A stretch of DNA of 64,000 bases from Saposhnikovia divaricata (taxonomy: Eukaryota; Streptophyta; Magnoliopsida; Apiales; Apiaceae): NCBI GenBank assembly GCA_036435485.1, contig CM071595.1:107810580-107874579 (forward strand), written 5' to 3'. The notes under the pieces were generated by a model, which was not told where the DNA came from, ran no database searches, and saw only the letters and a program-made list of their open reading frames with translations. Positions within the stretch are counted from its first letter, which is position 1, and each line of letters begins with the position of its first letter. Position numbers and translations under genes: made by a program. Of this stretch, positions 1 through 9,283 are shown in pieces.

Positions 1-2106
1 GAGGTGAGAAGTTTTATAGGTTTGGCTGGCTACTATAGGAGATTTGTCCAAGACTTTGCAAAGATAGCAGCCCCTTTGACCCGTCTAACTCGCAAGACCG
101 AGAAGTTTGTGTGGACTGAAAAATGCGAAGAGAGCTTTCAAGAGTTGAAAAAGAGATTGGTGACAGCACCAGTACTAACCCTACCTGATGATAAAGGAGA
201 TTTTGTGATTTATAGCGACGCATCCCATAAAGGTTTAGGGTGTGTGCTTATGCAGCACGGTAAAGTGATTGCGTATGCGTCCAGACAACTTAAGGAGTAT
301 GAGATAAGATACCCCACCCATGATTTGGAATTAGCAGCGATAGTTTTTGCTTTGAAGATCTGGAGACATTATCTTTACGGAGAAAAGTGTGAAATCTACA
401 CGGATCACAAGAGCTTAAAGTACATATTCACTCAGAAAGAGTTAAACATGAGGCATAGGAGATGGCTAGAGCTAATTAAAGATTATGATTGTGAGATTCA
501 TTATCACCCCGGGAAGGCCAACGTGGTGGCCGATGCACTTAACCGGAAGGAGAAGCTTAAGATGATAACGTCAGTGGACGAATTGATTAAGGACCTTGAG
601 AAACTGGAGATTGAGGTGAGGCTACCAGGAATTGGACAAGAGAGTCTAATGGAAATAAAAGTCCAACCACCGTTATTGGAAAAGATTAAGTTGTGCCAGG
701 AAAAGAAGATGGAAGAAGAAAAGAATTCGATGGAGAAAGTTTTGACTGGCGAGGAAATTAAGTGTGAGAAGGACGGGAATGGAATTATGAGGTACGCATC
801 TAGGATATGGATTCCAAACGTTCAAGAGTTAAAAGATGAGATTTTGCAAGAGGCTCATAGTTCGAGGTACTCAATTCACCCTGGAGGCACTAAGATGTAT
901 AGGGATCTGAGAGAATACTATTGGTGGCCTAATATGAGAAAGGACGTGGCAGAGTGGGTAAGTAAATGCTTGACATGTCAAAGAGTGAAGGCCGAACACC
1001 AGAGGCCCAGTGGATTGTTGCAACCCTTAGAGATACCCGAGTGGAAATGGGAGCAGATTGCGATGGACTTTGTGGTCGGATTACCAAGGACCAAGGCGAA
1101 TCATGATGCCATTTGGGTAATTATCGATAGGCTGACCAAGTCAGCACATTTTCTTCCAATCAACGAGAGATATACTGTCGACAAGCTGGCGGATCTTTAC
1201 CTAAAGGAGATTGTGGTTAGACATGGGGTTCCTGTGAGCATTGTATCAGATAGAGACCCGAGATTCAACTCCAGGTTCTAGAGAAGTTTTCAGGATTGTG
1301 TGGGGACGAAGTTAAACATGAGTACTGCATACCATCCCCAAACAGACGGACAGAGTGAAAGGACCATCCAGACCATCGAGGACATGTTGAGGGTATGTGC
1401 CATTGATTTTAAGGGAAGTTGGGATGACCACTTGCCGTTGATCGAATTTTCCTACAACAACAGTTACCATGCGAGTATAGGCATGCCCCCATATGAAGCT
1501 TTATATGGATGAAGATGTCGGTCTCCCTTGTGTTGGGAAGAAGTTGGAGAGCGAAAGATTTTAGGGCCTGAACTGGTCCAACAGACAAGAGAAACTATCG
1601 AGCTCATAAGAGGACGGCTGGTAGCAGCCCAAGACAGACAGAAGAAGTATGCGGACCAGACCCGCAAGGACAAAGAATATGAAATAGGAGAGTTTGTGAT
1701 GTTGAAAGTATCATCGTGGAAAGGATTGATGAGATTCGGTAAGAAGGGAAAACTAAGCCCGAGATTTATTGGACCTTTTGAGATCTTGAAACGAGTTGGG
1801 AAGTTAGCCTATGAATTGGCTTTACCCCCGAGCTTACAGCAAGTACATAACGTGTTCCATGTGTCCATGCTACGACCCTACCATACCGACTTCCGACATG
1901 TGATAGAACATGATCAAGTGGATTTGCAACCAGACTTGACATATGTAGAGCAACCCGTAGAGATCATGGATAGAAAAGAACAGGTGCTGAGGAACAAGGT
2001 TGTCAAACTAGTGAGAGTCTTGTGGAGAAATCAGAATGTCGAAGAATCAACATGGGAACTAGAGAGCGCAATGCGTGAAAAGCACCCCCAACTGTTTTCA
2101 ACCTGA
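1..2106 (+). pseudogene. pol: chromovirus pol: RT end, RNase H, integrase, chromodomain (two stops)
   Basis: One reading frame of 702 codons, open from the window edge. Residues 1-60 are the end of reverse transcriptase (FIGLAGYYRRF). RNase H follows (YSDAS near 70, TDHKSL near 130, VVADAL near 175). The integrase has its H-H-C-C zinc region near 280-330 and a catalytic triad at about D356, D417 and E453, with the usual D-35-E spacing. A GPF motif (IGPFEIL) comes near residue 590. The last 50 residues are a chromodomain of the type that targets integration to modified histone tails. In-frame stops TAG at 1279 and TGA at 1510 break the integrase. The second sits where a CGA arginine codon is expected, consistent with methyl-cytosine decay. 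The polyprotein would supply replication and integration functions, but this copy cannot. Confidence 0.93.
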
Positions 2107-2126
2107 TTCCGGGACGGAATCCTTTT

Positions 2127-2138
2127 AAGGAGGGGAGG
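2127..2138 (+). other. polypurine tract of chromovirus 1
   Basis: A purine run (AAGGAGGGGAGG) ends one base before the TGTAAG start of the 3' LTR. This is the expected plus-strand primer site. A related run precedes the LTRs of elements D and E. Confidence 0.8.
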
Positions 2139-4678
2139 CTGTAAGAACCCTAATTTTTGGTAACATTTCCTTTTATTTAATATCTTGCGACATTGTCATT
2201 ATGGAACCTTTCCAGTCATCCCTGTTGATTTATAGAATTGATTTTCTGAGAAACTGCGTTGTTGCATTTATGATGTAAGATATACAGAGAGAGATTACGA
2301 AGGTAAGAGTCTTACGATTAGTAATATTTATGAAAATTGGAATTCGGGAATGGTTAGTGTATTAAAGGATTTATTAAGAATTATGACGAGGAATTATGGA
2401 CATTCGCGGAATTTACGTAATAAGTACTTAAGGAATTATAGGGGAAAATCTCTACGTAACGAAATATTATTACGAGAGAATAATTAAATTACGATGCGAA
2501 GTAAGGATTAAATAACAAGTATCGGTGGGAGAATAATATTACAACGAAAGAAATTAAATGCAAATGACATGTAATTAGCTAGTTAGAAAAAGACAAGAAA
2601 CTAGCATGTTGGATGATGCACCTAGGGGGACACTAGGGCATGGGAGACAACCTAGGCTATAGCTTAGCACATGGGACTACTCCTTGTTAACAACAAATAA
2701 TACAAGCATGCTAGCAAATCATTTTATCATTTCAAACAAGAAACCAAAAACAAGAAAAACTCCCCCCCTTGAATACCAAACTGCCGAACTGCTCTAGGGA
2801 GAGAGAGAGAGAGAGATTTTTCTCTCCAAGTTTCTTCATTTACATCCTTCCTAAGGCTTCCTTGGATCATATTAGAGGTATGGTAAAAATTTCAAAGCTT
2901 TCCATCCATTAGTTTTGGAGTTATGATTTGTTGAAAGTGAGAAAAGTGTTAACATAAGTTTGTTTTCTTTTAGATCTTGCATTGTGAGTGTTGTAGGAGG
3001 CCATCTAAGGTGTTTTTAAGTTGTGTAAAGTTTATACCAGGTCTCTAGGAGCTCAAGAAGGTATGAAATCTCAAACCACCCTTGGATAAGTGTTGTTCAT
3101 ATATTATGGTAGTAGATCCATGTATTTTAGGGCTTATCTTGAATGTATATGTGATGGATAGTATGGATCTTGAGTTTAATGTTGAGATTGTGATTTTTAT
3201 GATTATGGTTAAGATATATATCTCCATGAGTGTTATGAGTCATGACCTAAGTGTTTTAAGTGGTGTTTATGTTATGGAAGTATGAAAAATGGTTGATGTA
3301 AGTGATTTGAGCTTGCTGAATCTGTCCAGGAACTTTGACCTGTGTTGTAGCACGATTTTGAATACCCAAATGATGTCCCCTGATGTCCTACCTTATATTG
3401 TTGGAAAGATCATTGAATGTAGTTTCTGGAAAAGTAAGATTCACAGCCATGTGATTTGTGGATTTTTAGTTATGGCCGGAGGAGTGAATTTTGTTTCTGG
3501 ACTATGGACTGCATTAAGTAACCCCCTTGTGAACCTTGTTTAAACACCTTAAAATATATTTGGGGTTGTGGTAAAATTTGAGAATATAAGCAATGCAGTG
3601 GTGAAGACCACCCAAAAGGAATTTGATTAAAATATGAATTTTTGGATTTTATAAAAATGCTAGAGTAAAATTCGCGCAATGGAAAAATGTCGATTAGTGG
3701 AACATTATTCTAGGGTTAGTGGTTATGGTTCGAACGTGGTAACTAAATTAAGTCGAGTAAGTGACGAGCGTAAACGAGTGATGTCATGGACCTATAATGG
3801 GGCTAGGGAGTCATAAGACGAAGTCGTTAAGTTAATTTCGTACCCCCTTAAAACCCCGTAATTAGAGAGAAGTTGTCGAGATGCTAACGAACGATTATTG
3901 TTTATGTATAGATCGTTCGAATTCGCACGCTCGACCACCCCAACCAAACCAAGGCAAGTTTACTTTTCAAAACTTATCCATATACAAGGATTTTTTTTAC
4001 TGTTGTGTTTGTAGTTTTCAAATGATATCAAATGCCATGTTTATCGAAGTATTGATACAATTGAGATTGAACAAGTACATGTATACTTTTACCCCTTGAA
4101 CTTAGATTGAAATGTTTTCTTCGGACAACGACTCTAGCAATAGAGGTCGTAGCGGTCCGTATATACTATTGACCGGGGAGCGGTATATTATTATATCGTA
4201 TCTATAGTGCAAAACCCGAAGGGTCATTCGGGTGGTATCGTATATTCAAATAACTATCGTTATATCTTCGTAAATACTCGAAACCCTATCTTGGATTAAG
4301 AGTTTATTTTACCGAATAATTATTTTATTAATTATTAATATTAAATCTTAAAATATTATTTATTAATTACTGTTCATTATTTAAAGACAAAGTTATTCCA
4401 AGATACTTTTTTTTATACTTTCAAACTCGAACTCATTTGAACTCAAAACACTTTCGAAAACCCCCGGTCAGGTTCTGCTTCTTGTATGATTTCAAGAATC
4501 ATCGGTCGACTGATGTCGGACCTCAATTACTCTGTTTTAAATCAAAATCAAGTTTTGAAAGAAAAGAAAAAGGGACTCTGGCAGGTGTGGGAACCGTTGA
4601 CGAGCGATTCCCGGGATGTGTAAGCGGCCGTGAGCCAGGCGGTCCATCACTTATTATTCCGGCCCAGGTGTTGCCGAA

Positions 4679-4763
4679 GGATGATTACGGATGTAGTTTT
4701 CATCGAGGGTGATTACGGATGTAGTTTTCACTCGAGGGATAGTTACGAATGTAGTTTCTATCC
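4679..4763 (+). repeat. three-unit tandem repeat in the chromovirus LTR
   Basis: Three imperfect units of about 28 bp, each containing a GATTACGGATGTAGTTT-like core. They lie between a GGCCCAGGTGTTGCCGAAGG segment and CTTCTACCGGTAG. Element D carries the same flanks around a different two-unit repeat (about 33303-33354 and 52511-52563), and E has the flanks with a degenerate middle. The site is a variable-number segment shared by related LTR families. Confidence 0.75.
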
Positions 4764-5184
4764 TTCTACCGGTAGAGAAGACCCGCGGATTATTGGACTT
4801 GGATGTGGCGACTGATCATCGTCAATCCTTGTCAGGTTTTTATGTTTTCTTTTAGTCCCATCCTCCATTTTGGAAAAATGCTTTGACACTGCTTCTTAGG
4901 CTTTTATGCCAAGTTGCTGATAGTGTTCTATTTTGATGAGAAAGATGTTGATTCAATGCAGTATCTAGAACTGCAAGTTTATTTTGAGAACAAGGGCACA
5001 TATTGTTGCACCTTCGAGATTTATCAACTATGACAAGTGATTTTATAACTGATTGATACAAACAAATATATCAGTTTCCAATCATATGAGTTGTATATTA
5101 CTTATCTTATATATATTCCTTGCTGAGCTATAGTTGCGCACTCTTGCTTGTTTTCAAACTTTACAAACACAACAGCTAAGCGAT

Positions 5185-5388
5185 ATGGCAAGACCCAGGC
5201 AGACTGCTCGCAAGCAGGTGACTAGGCCCGAGCCTCCACTTGAGATTCCACCGGTAGGCCCCATTAGCCGGATTGGTCGTCAGCTTTTGTTAGTACGTTT
5301 TATTTATCAGCATGACCTGTGCAAGGCAGTGTATCGTAACAAACTTTCAAGCCGCCAGCTTCGCTTCATATCGGAGTGTTGCTGGTAG
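5185..5388 (+). CDS. short basic ORF inside the chromovirus LTR, unknown
   Basis: A 67-codon ORF near the LTR 3' end, starting at an ATG shortly after an AACAGCTA segment. The product begins MARPRQTARKQV and is basic at its N-terminus. A comparable short basic ORF follows the matching GCTAG/ACAGCTAG position in D (start codon GTG) and in E (ATG, minus strand 36082-35978). The common core is roughly R-x-T-x-R-K-x-V. Position and basic composition are shared by all three families, but length and C-terminus are not. It may be a leader peptide or a chance ORF. No known domain was recognised. Confidence 0.35.
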   Translation: MARPRQTARKQVTRPEPPLEIPPVGPISRIGRQLLLVRFIYQHDLCKAVYRNKLSSRQLRFISECCW

Positions 5389-5615
5389 CATAAATACTAT
5401 TTAATTCGGTCTGTAATAACTCTGATAACTTTATTACTGTTTAATCAATGTGTGACGTTTCTGAGGCTCTAACCTGTGTGTGTGAGTGTGGTGTGAGTTT
5501 GTTGTGGGGTCGATGGCTGTGTTATATATATATTGTGCGCAAGAACAGGTATGTTACTAATGGAAAATGGACCGTGAGCGCCTAGATCTCCGACTCCGGA
5601 TCTGGGGGCGTCACA

Positions 5616-5620
5616 GGCAT
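5616..5620 (+). other. probable right target-site duplication of chromovirus 1
   Basis: The five bases GGCAT directly after the LTR are in frame with the Tat RNase H. The left copy lies outside the window and could not be compared. Confidence 0.5.
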
Positions 5621-7298
5621 CAAAAACAAAAACAAGTGGTGCAGGTCTTGTCCTACAAAGTCCTGATGGATTCACGATTGAATACGCTTTGAAGTTGGAC
5701 TTTCCAACAACCAATAATGAGGCAGAGTATGAAACTTTGATAGCTGGGCTTGGTTTGGCAGGAGTACTGAGGGTCAAGAATCTTAAAGTTTGTGGAGATT
5801 CAAGGCTAGTTGTGGCCCAAGTCAATGGAGAGTTTGAGGCAAAGGATGAAACCATGGCCAAGTACTTAAGGCTTGTGAAGGCAGTAATGACTAAATTTGA
5901 TGAGTGCTACATTGAGCACATTCTGAGGGAGGAAAACACCAAGGCTGATGCCTTATCCAAGTTTGCCTCCTCTGAGATAGAGAATTACTCTGGAAGTGTC
6001 TACTTCCAAGTTCTAAGAACCCCTACCATCGATTCAAAGTTAGTCGCACCTATCGGGGTGAGGGAATGTTGGATAGATCCCATAAAAGCACACCTTGAGA
6101 CCGGTTGGCTCCCGACTAATGCCATGGAGGCACAAAAATTATCTGTGAGGGCATTGAGGTTTGCTCTGATTGAAGGGATACTCTACAAGAAGTCTTTTGT
6201 GATTCCTTATTTAAAGTGTTTAAGACATGAGGAGGCCAAATCAGCCATTGAGGAGGTCCATGAGGGAATTTGTGGACAACACTTGGGGGCAGGGCCCTAG
6301 CTCACAAGATGGTCAGACTCGGATTCTATTGGCCTGAGATGATGGCCGATGCCAAGGAGTATGTGAAAAAGTGTGATCGGTTCCAAAAACACGCACCAGT
6401 GGTTAGGCAACCACCAGAGATGTTGACATCCGTCGGCTCCCCCATTCCTTTTGCCATTGGGGGATGGATATATTTGGGCCATTTCCTTTGGCCACTGCTC
6501 AAAGAAAGTTCCTGGTTGTAGCTATTGATTACTTCACGAAGTGGATTAAGGCTAAACCTTTGGCTAAAATCACAACCAAACAAGTTATGCAGTTCTTCTG
6601 GAAGAACGTCATGTGTAGGTATGGGATACCGCGGATCCTGGTTACGGACAATGGGCTACAATTCAACAAAAAAGAGTTTTGGGATTATTGTGATGAGAAT
6701 GGAATTAAGCTTCGGTTTACCTCGGTTGCCCACCCTCAAGCCAATGGGCAAGCTGAGGTTGCCAATCGAATCATCCTCGATGGACTTAAGAAAAGGGTGG
6801 AATGCTCTAGAAACACTTGGGTGGATGAGTTACTACCCATACTCTGGGCATACCAAACCACATGCAAGGTGACTACTGGAGCAACTCCATTCATGCTAGC
6901 TTACGGGGCTGGCTGTGGTACCCGTGGAAATTATGCATGCATCTCCACGAGTGGAAACCTTCGAACCAGACACCAACGAGGATGGAATGAGACTAGCCCT
7001 TGACTTGATCGATGAGGTAAGGGATGAAGCCCATGCTACGAATACTGAACATCAGAAGAAAGCTTCCTTCTACTACAACCTAAGGGTGAAGGAAAGGTTC
7101 TTCCGTCAGGGGGACTTAGTACTCAGAAAGATTGAAGCATCCGGAGTTGGATAAAAGGGGAAGCTAGCACCAAATTGGGAAGGCCCATATCGGGTCAAAA
7201 GCACGCTGGGATGAGGATCATACAAGTTGGAGACTTTGGAAGGAAACGAGGTGCCTCGCACTTGGCATGCATCGAATCTCAAGGTCTATTATGTTTGA
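5616..7298 (+). pseudogene. pol: Tat pol remnant: aRNase H and integrase
   Basis: The frame begins inside an archaeal-type RNase H (SGAGLVLQSP, then NNEAEYE, GDSRLV and KADALSKFA, which carry its acidic catalytic residues). A linker and integrase follow. The zinc region is at about 6240-6400; its second CxxC cysteine is replaced (CDRFQ instead of the usual CxxC). The catalytic core keeps MDIFGPF, TDNGLQF and the glutamate in GQAEVA. The C-terminal part ends ASNLKVYYV at TGA 7296-7298. Single-base frameshifts occur near 6290, 6455 and 6920, and stops are present at 7152 and 7212. In a working copy this would be the end of a gag-pol polyprotein. Its N-terminal part is off-window beyond the chromovirus insertion. 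Confidence 0.88.
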
Positions 7299-7660
7299 TT
7301 ATCCTATGTAGGACGTAGCTTATATCTATTAGGAAAGTAGAAATAAGGTCGACGAAACCATTTTGGAGTTTTTAAACTCTGAATAGGAAGTAGAGTATTA
7401 TGTAAGGGCTAGACTCATTTCAAGTTTTAATGCAATTTGGTTTTCTCCTCTCTTGCTTACTATTCTATGTCTGTTATGTGTCAAAGCATATTTAAAATTG
7501 CTAGCTAAAGTAAGCCAAAATACAAAAGACAAAACAAGTAAAAGGAAATACCAGAAGATGCATAAAACAAATAAACAAGCCCGGAGGCTATAAGTTACGG
7601 TTTACAAGTCAAGAAAGAAAAATATCGAAGTCATGCCATGCAGGGCCATAATAAATAAGC

Positions 7661-8652
7661 TCAAGGAGCCTTAGTGGCAGTCTTGCCAGTACTCTTGGCA
7701 GGAGAATCTCTATCAGTACTGGTAGCAGGAGTCGACTCCTCGGCATCAGCCTGAAGTGGGGAGTGCTCAGGATCCAAGATCCTATCAGTAGCATCATCTC
7801 CATCCTCATCCTCCTCCTCCTCATCCTCCTCCATAGGAGTAATCCTCTGGGACTCTAACAGCTTGGACAGCTCTAAAGGAGCCTCAGGGCAGGGAAACTC
7901 TCCAATCTGGAACAACCCCGGATGCCTCTCTGAAACGGCATCTAAAGCCCCCTTCCAGCCACTAAAATAGTTAGCCGAATAGGTGAGATCATCGTGCTTA
8001 CCCATCAGCTTTTGAAAATCTTTAGAGTCCATGTACTCATCAATGATATCCTCCTTGCCCTGTCTAAGCTCAGCAATGCTACCATAGGCCTTCTCCAGCT
8101 CATCCTCCTTCGACTTTAACTTCTCTTGCAGGTCCCCAATAGTCACTTTGTCCTGGTCGAGATCCTTCTATGAGTTCCAGCCTGGGCTCGCCAAGATTTA
8201 GCATAATGCAGAGTAGACTGGAAGTATGTGTTACCCTGAAAGCGGAAGTTGAAAGTTAACAAACAAAAAATGAAGATTGAAACCAAAAGAAAGGAAGAAA
8301 GTGCTTATAGTGGTAAGGGCTTGAGTACCCAGTAACTGAACCGCCTCTAAGTCACGAGAAACAACTATGTCGCGATAGTCAGCAGGAGTGATTGAGTGAT
8401 AGGACCAATCCTTCGAATGCTTGGTACTCCCGACAACTGTGTCCTATTTTCTGATGCCCCAAGCAGGCCAAAAAATAGAGGTCTTAGCAGAGGAGACAGC
8501 CCCACCTCCATCTCCTACATCAATAGCAGCATGAGGCCTTAAAAAAGCAGGCTCTGTGGGCTGTCCCCTAGGATCTTTTGTAGCCCGTTTTCTCTTCATA
8601 AGGGAAGTTTCACCATATAGGTGCTCTTGAAGATCATGTATGGCTTTAGCAG
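7661..8652 (-). pseudogene. antisense gene of the Tat element, C-terminal exons
   Basis: The distal exons of a gene opposite to pol; the first exon is at 54867-55683. Reading leftward, an exon starts after a TTTTTCAG acceptor (8653) and encodes a basic segment. Another starts after a CTTTCAG acceptor near 8237 and ends at 7661. The last part is a charged coiled coil (KLKSKEDELEKAYGSIAELR), then YSANYFSGWKGAL, then an acidic tail with a run of glutamates. This matches the C-terminal style of plant 'putative gypsy type transposon' proteins. A TAG near 8440, a probable GT-to-AT donor change near 8310 and a frame break near 8170 make it a pseudogene. The protein's function is not established. The intron before 8652 now holds copia A. 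Confidence 0.7.
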
Positions 8653-8680
8653 CTGAAAAATTAAGGTAAAATTGGGTAAG

Positions 8681-8685
8681 TATAT
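8681..8685 (+). other. left target-site duplication of copia A (tatat)
   Basis: TATAT directly precedes the copia A 5' LTR and recurs at 54810-54814 after its 3' LTR. Removing the insert restores a continuous intron of the Tat antisense gene. Confidence 0.9.
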
Positions 8686-8766
8686 TGTTAAATATAATTG
8701 ATGTAAGTAATGTTAGTGTTTAAGTGTTACAGAAGTTCATCAGAGTTTAACTGGAAGCTGGAAGAG

Positions 8767-8825
8767 GTCAGAGTTTAATTAAACTCTGACAGATGGAAGC
8801 TCGACAGAGTTTGCTAAACTTTGTC
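8767..8825. promoter_or_regulatory. paired palindromes in the copia A LTR
   Basis: 8767-8790 reads identically on both strands, with GTCAGAGTTTAA followed by its complement. About 13 bases on, a second dyad has GACAGAGTTT and AAACTTTGTC arms around GCT; it has one mismatch here and none in the 3' LTR (54390-54412). The location upstream of the TATA box fits a protein-binding or cruciform-forming element. Conserved LTR palindromes are known in Sireviruses. Confidence 0.7.
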
Positions 8826-9023
8826 AGGAGGAAGCGTCTACTGGTCATCATCAGACTTTGAAGAATAACTGAAGATAATCATGGAAGCAATATCTTTGAA
8901 GATTGGATAGCTGTCGAAGACATTATGTTGACTAAGAAGACGCGTAGCAATCATAATTGATAACATTTGTATAGCTGATTTATAGGAGTATCAATTATCG
9001 ATTGTACTGTAGCTGTATATCTT

Positions 9024-9031
9024 TATAAATA
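9024..9031 (+). promoter_or_regulatory. TATA box of the copia A LTR
   Basis: TATAAATA lies about 260 bp upstream of the gag ATG. The equivalent TATAAATA in copia B is at 19296-19303. It fits the U3/R boundary of an LTR promoter. Confidence 0.6.
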
Positions 9032-9224
9032 GAGTTAGGTTAACCCTAGAAGGGGATCGAAAAAACGCATTATCATTTTATTGTAACCTACGCAGCTCTC
9101 TGTGATATTTTACATCACTGAGAGAGGAGTTATTAATTCCATACAGTTTTTGATTATTTAAACGTGTGTTAATTGTTATTCTCTCATACAAACTTGATTA
9201 TATTTGTGTATTCGGCCTAACAAT

Positions 9225-9236
9225 TGGTATCAGAGC
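9225..9236 (+). other. primer-binding site of copia A
   Basis: TGGTATCAGAGC, two bases after the LTR, is complementary to the 3' end of plant initiator-methionine tRNA, the usual minus-strand primer for these elements. Confidence 0.93.
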
Positions 9237-9283
9237 AGATCGGTTACTCTATACAGTTTAAGATCCACACACAACTATAATCA

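Larger units (their letters stand above)
1..5615 (+). mobile_element. Ty3/gypsy chromovirus, 3' part (pol end plus 3' LTR)
   Basis: The right-hand part of a Ty3/gypsy chromovirus whose 5' LTR, gag and early pol lie outside the window. The order is reverse transcriptase end, RNase H, integrase, chromodomain, polypurine tract, 3' LTR. The chromodomain at the integrase end places it among plant chromoviruses. The long LTR suggests the Tekay/Del clade, but that placement is inferred. The LTR ends in TCACA at 5615, and the next base continues a different element's RNase H reading frame. It therefore inserted into the Tat element on its right. The matching left-hand duplication is outside the window. 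Confidence 0.9.
2140..5615 (+). repeat. 3' LTR of chromovirus 1 (about 3.5 kb)
   Basis: A long terminal repeat of 3476 bp beginning TGTAAGAACCC and ending GGGCGTCACA. The partner LTR is outside the window, so the ends rest on the polypurine tract, the TG...CA termini and similarity of both ends to the LTRs of D and E. It holds a GA microsatellite near 2800, a three-unit tandem repeat at 4679-4763 and a short basic ORF at 5185-5388. The other short ORFs in it have no recognisable product. Confidence 0.85.
5616..8685 (+). mobile_element. Tat-lineage Ty3/gypsy element, left segment
   Basis: Part of a Tat-lineage gypsy element with a second, archaeal-type RNase H and an antisense gene between pol and the 3' LTR. 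This arrangement is known from plant Tat elements such as Grande. Its 5' part is off-window, cut by chromovirus 1. Its right part was displaced to 54815-57590 when copia A inserted after TATAT at 8681-8685. It is the oldest layer of the nest and carries several frameshifts. Non-coding DNA at 7299-7660 separates pol from the antisense gene, and I see nothing else there. Confidence 0.88.
8686..9222 (+). repeat. 5' LTR of copia A
   Basis: A 537-bp LTR, TGTTAAATATAATTG to TTCGGCCTAACA. It contains a perfect 24-bp palindrome at 8767-8790 and a second dyad at about 8803-8825, both built from CAGAGTTT and AAACTCTG. A TATA box lies at 9024-9031. The 3' copy is at 54273-54809. Confidence 0.95.

Noticed and set aside
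3881..4099. Short ORFs in the chromovirus 1 LTR (3082-3543, 3881-4099, 4437-4815)
   Set aside because: No recognisable product and weak composition. Unlike the mini-ORF at 5185 they have no counterpart in the LTRs of D and E.
5469..5861. 130-codon minus-strand ORF
   Set aside because: It straddles the junction of the chromovirus LTR and the Tat RNase H on the opposite strand, so it is a shadow of two unrelated sequences.
9225..9236. tRNA gene fragment
   Set aside because: The 12-base match to initiator-Met tRNA is the retroelement primer site. No tRNA cloverleaf surrounds it.
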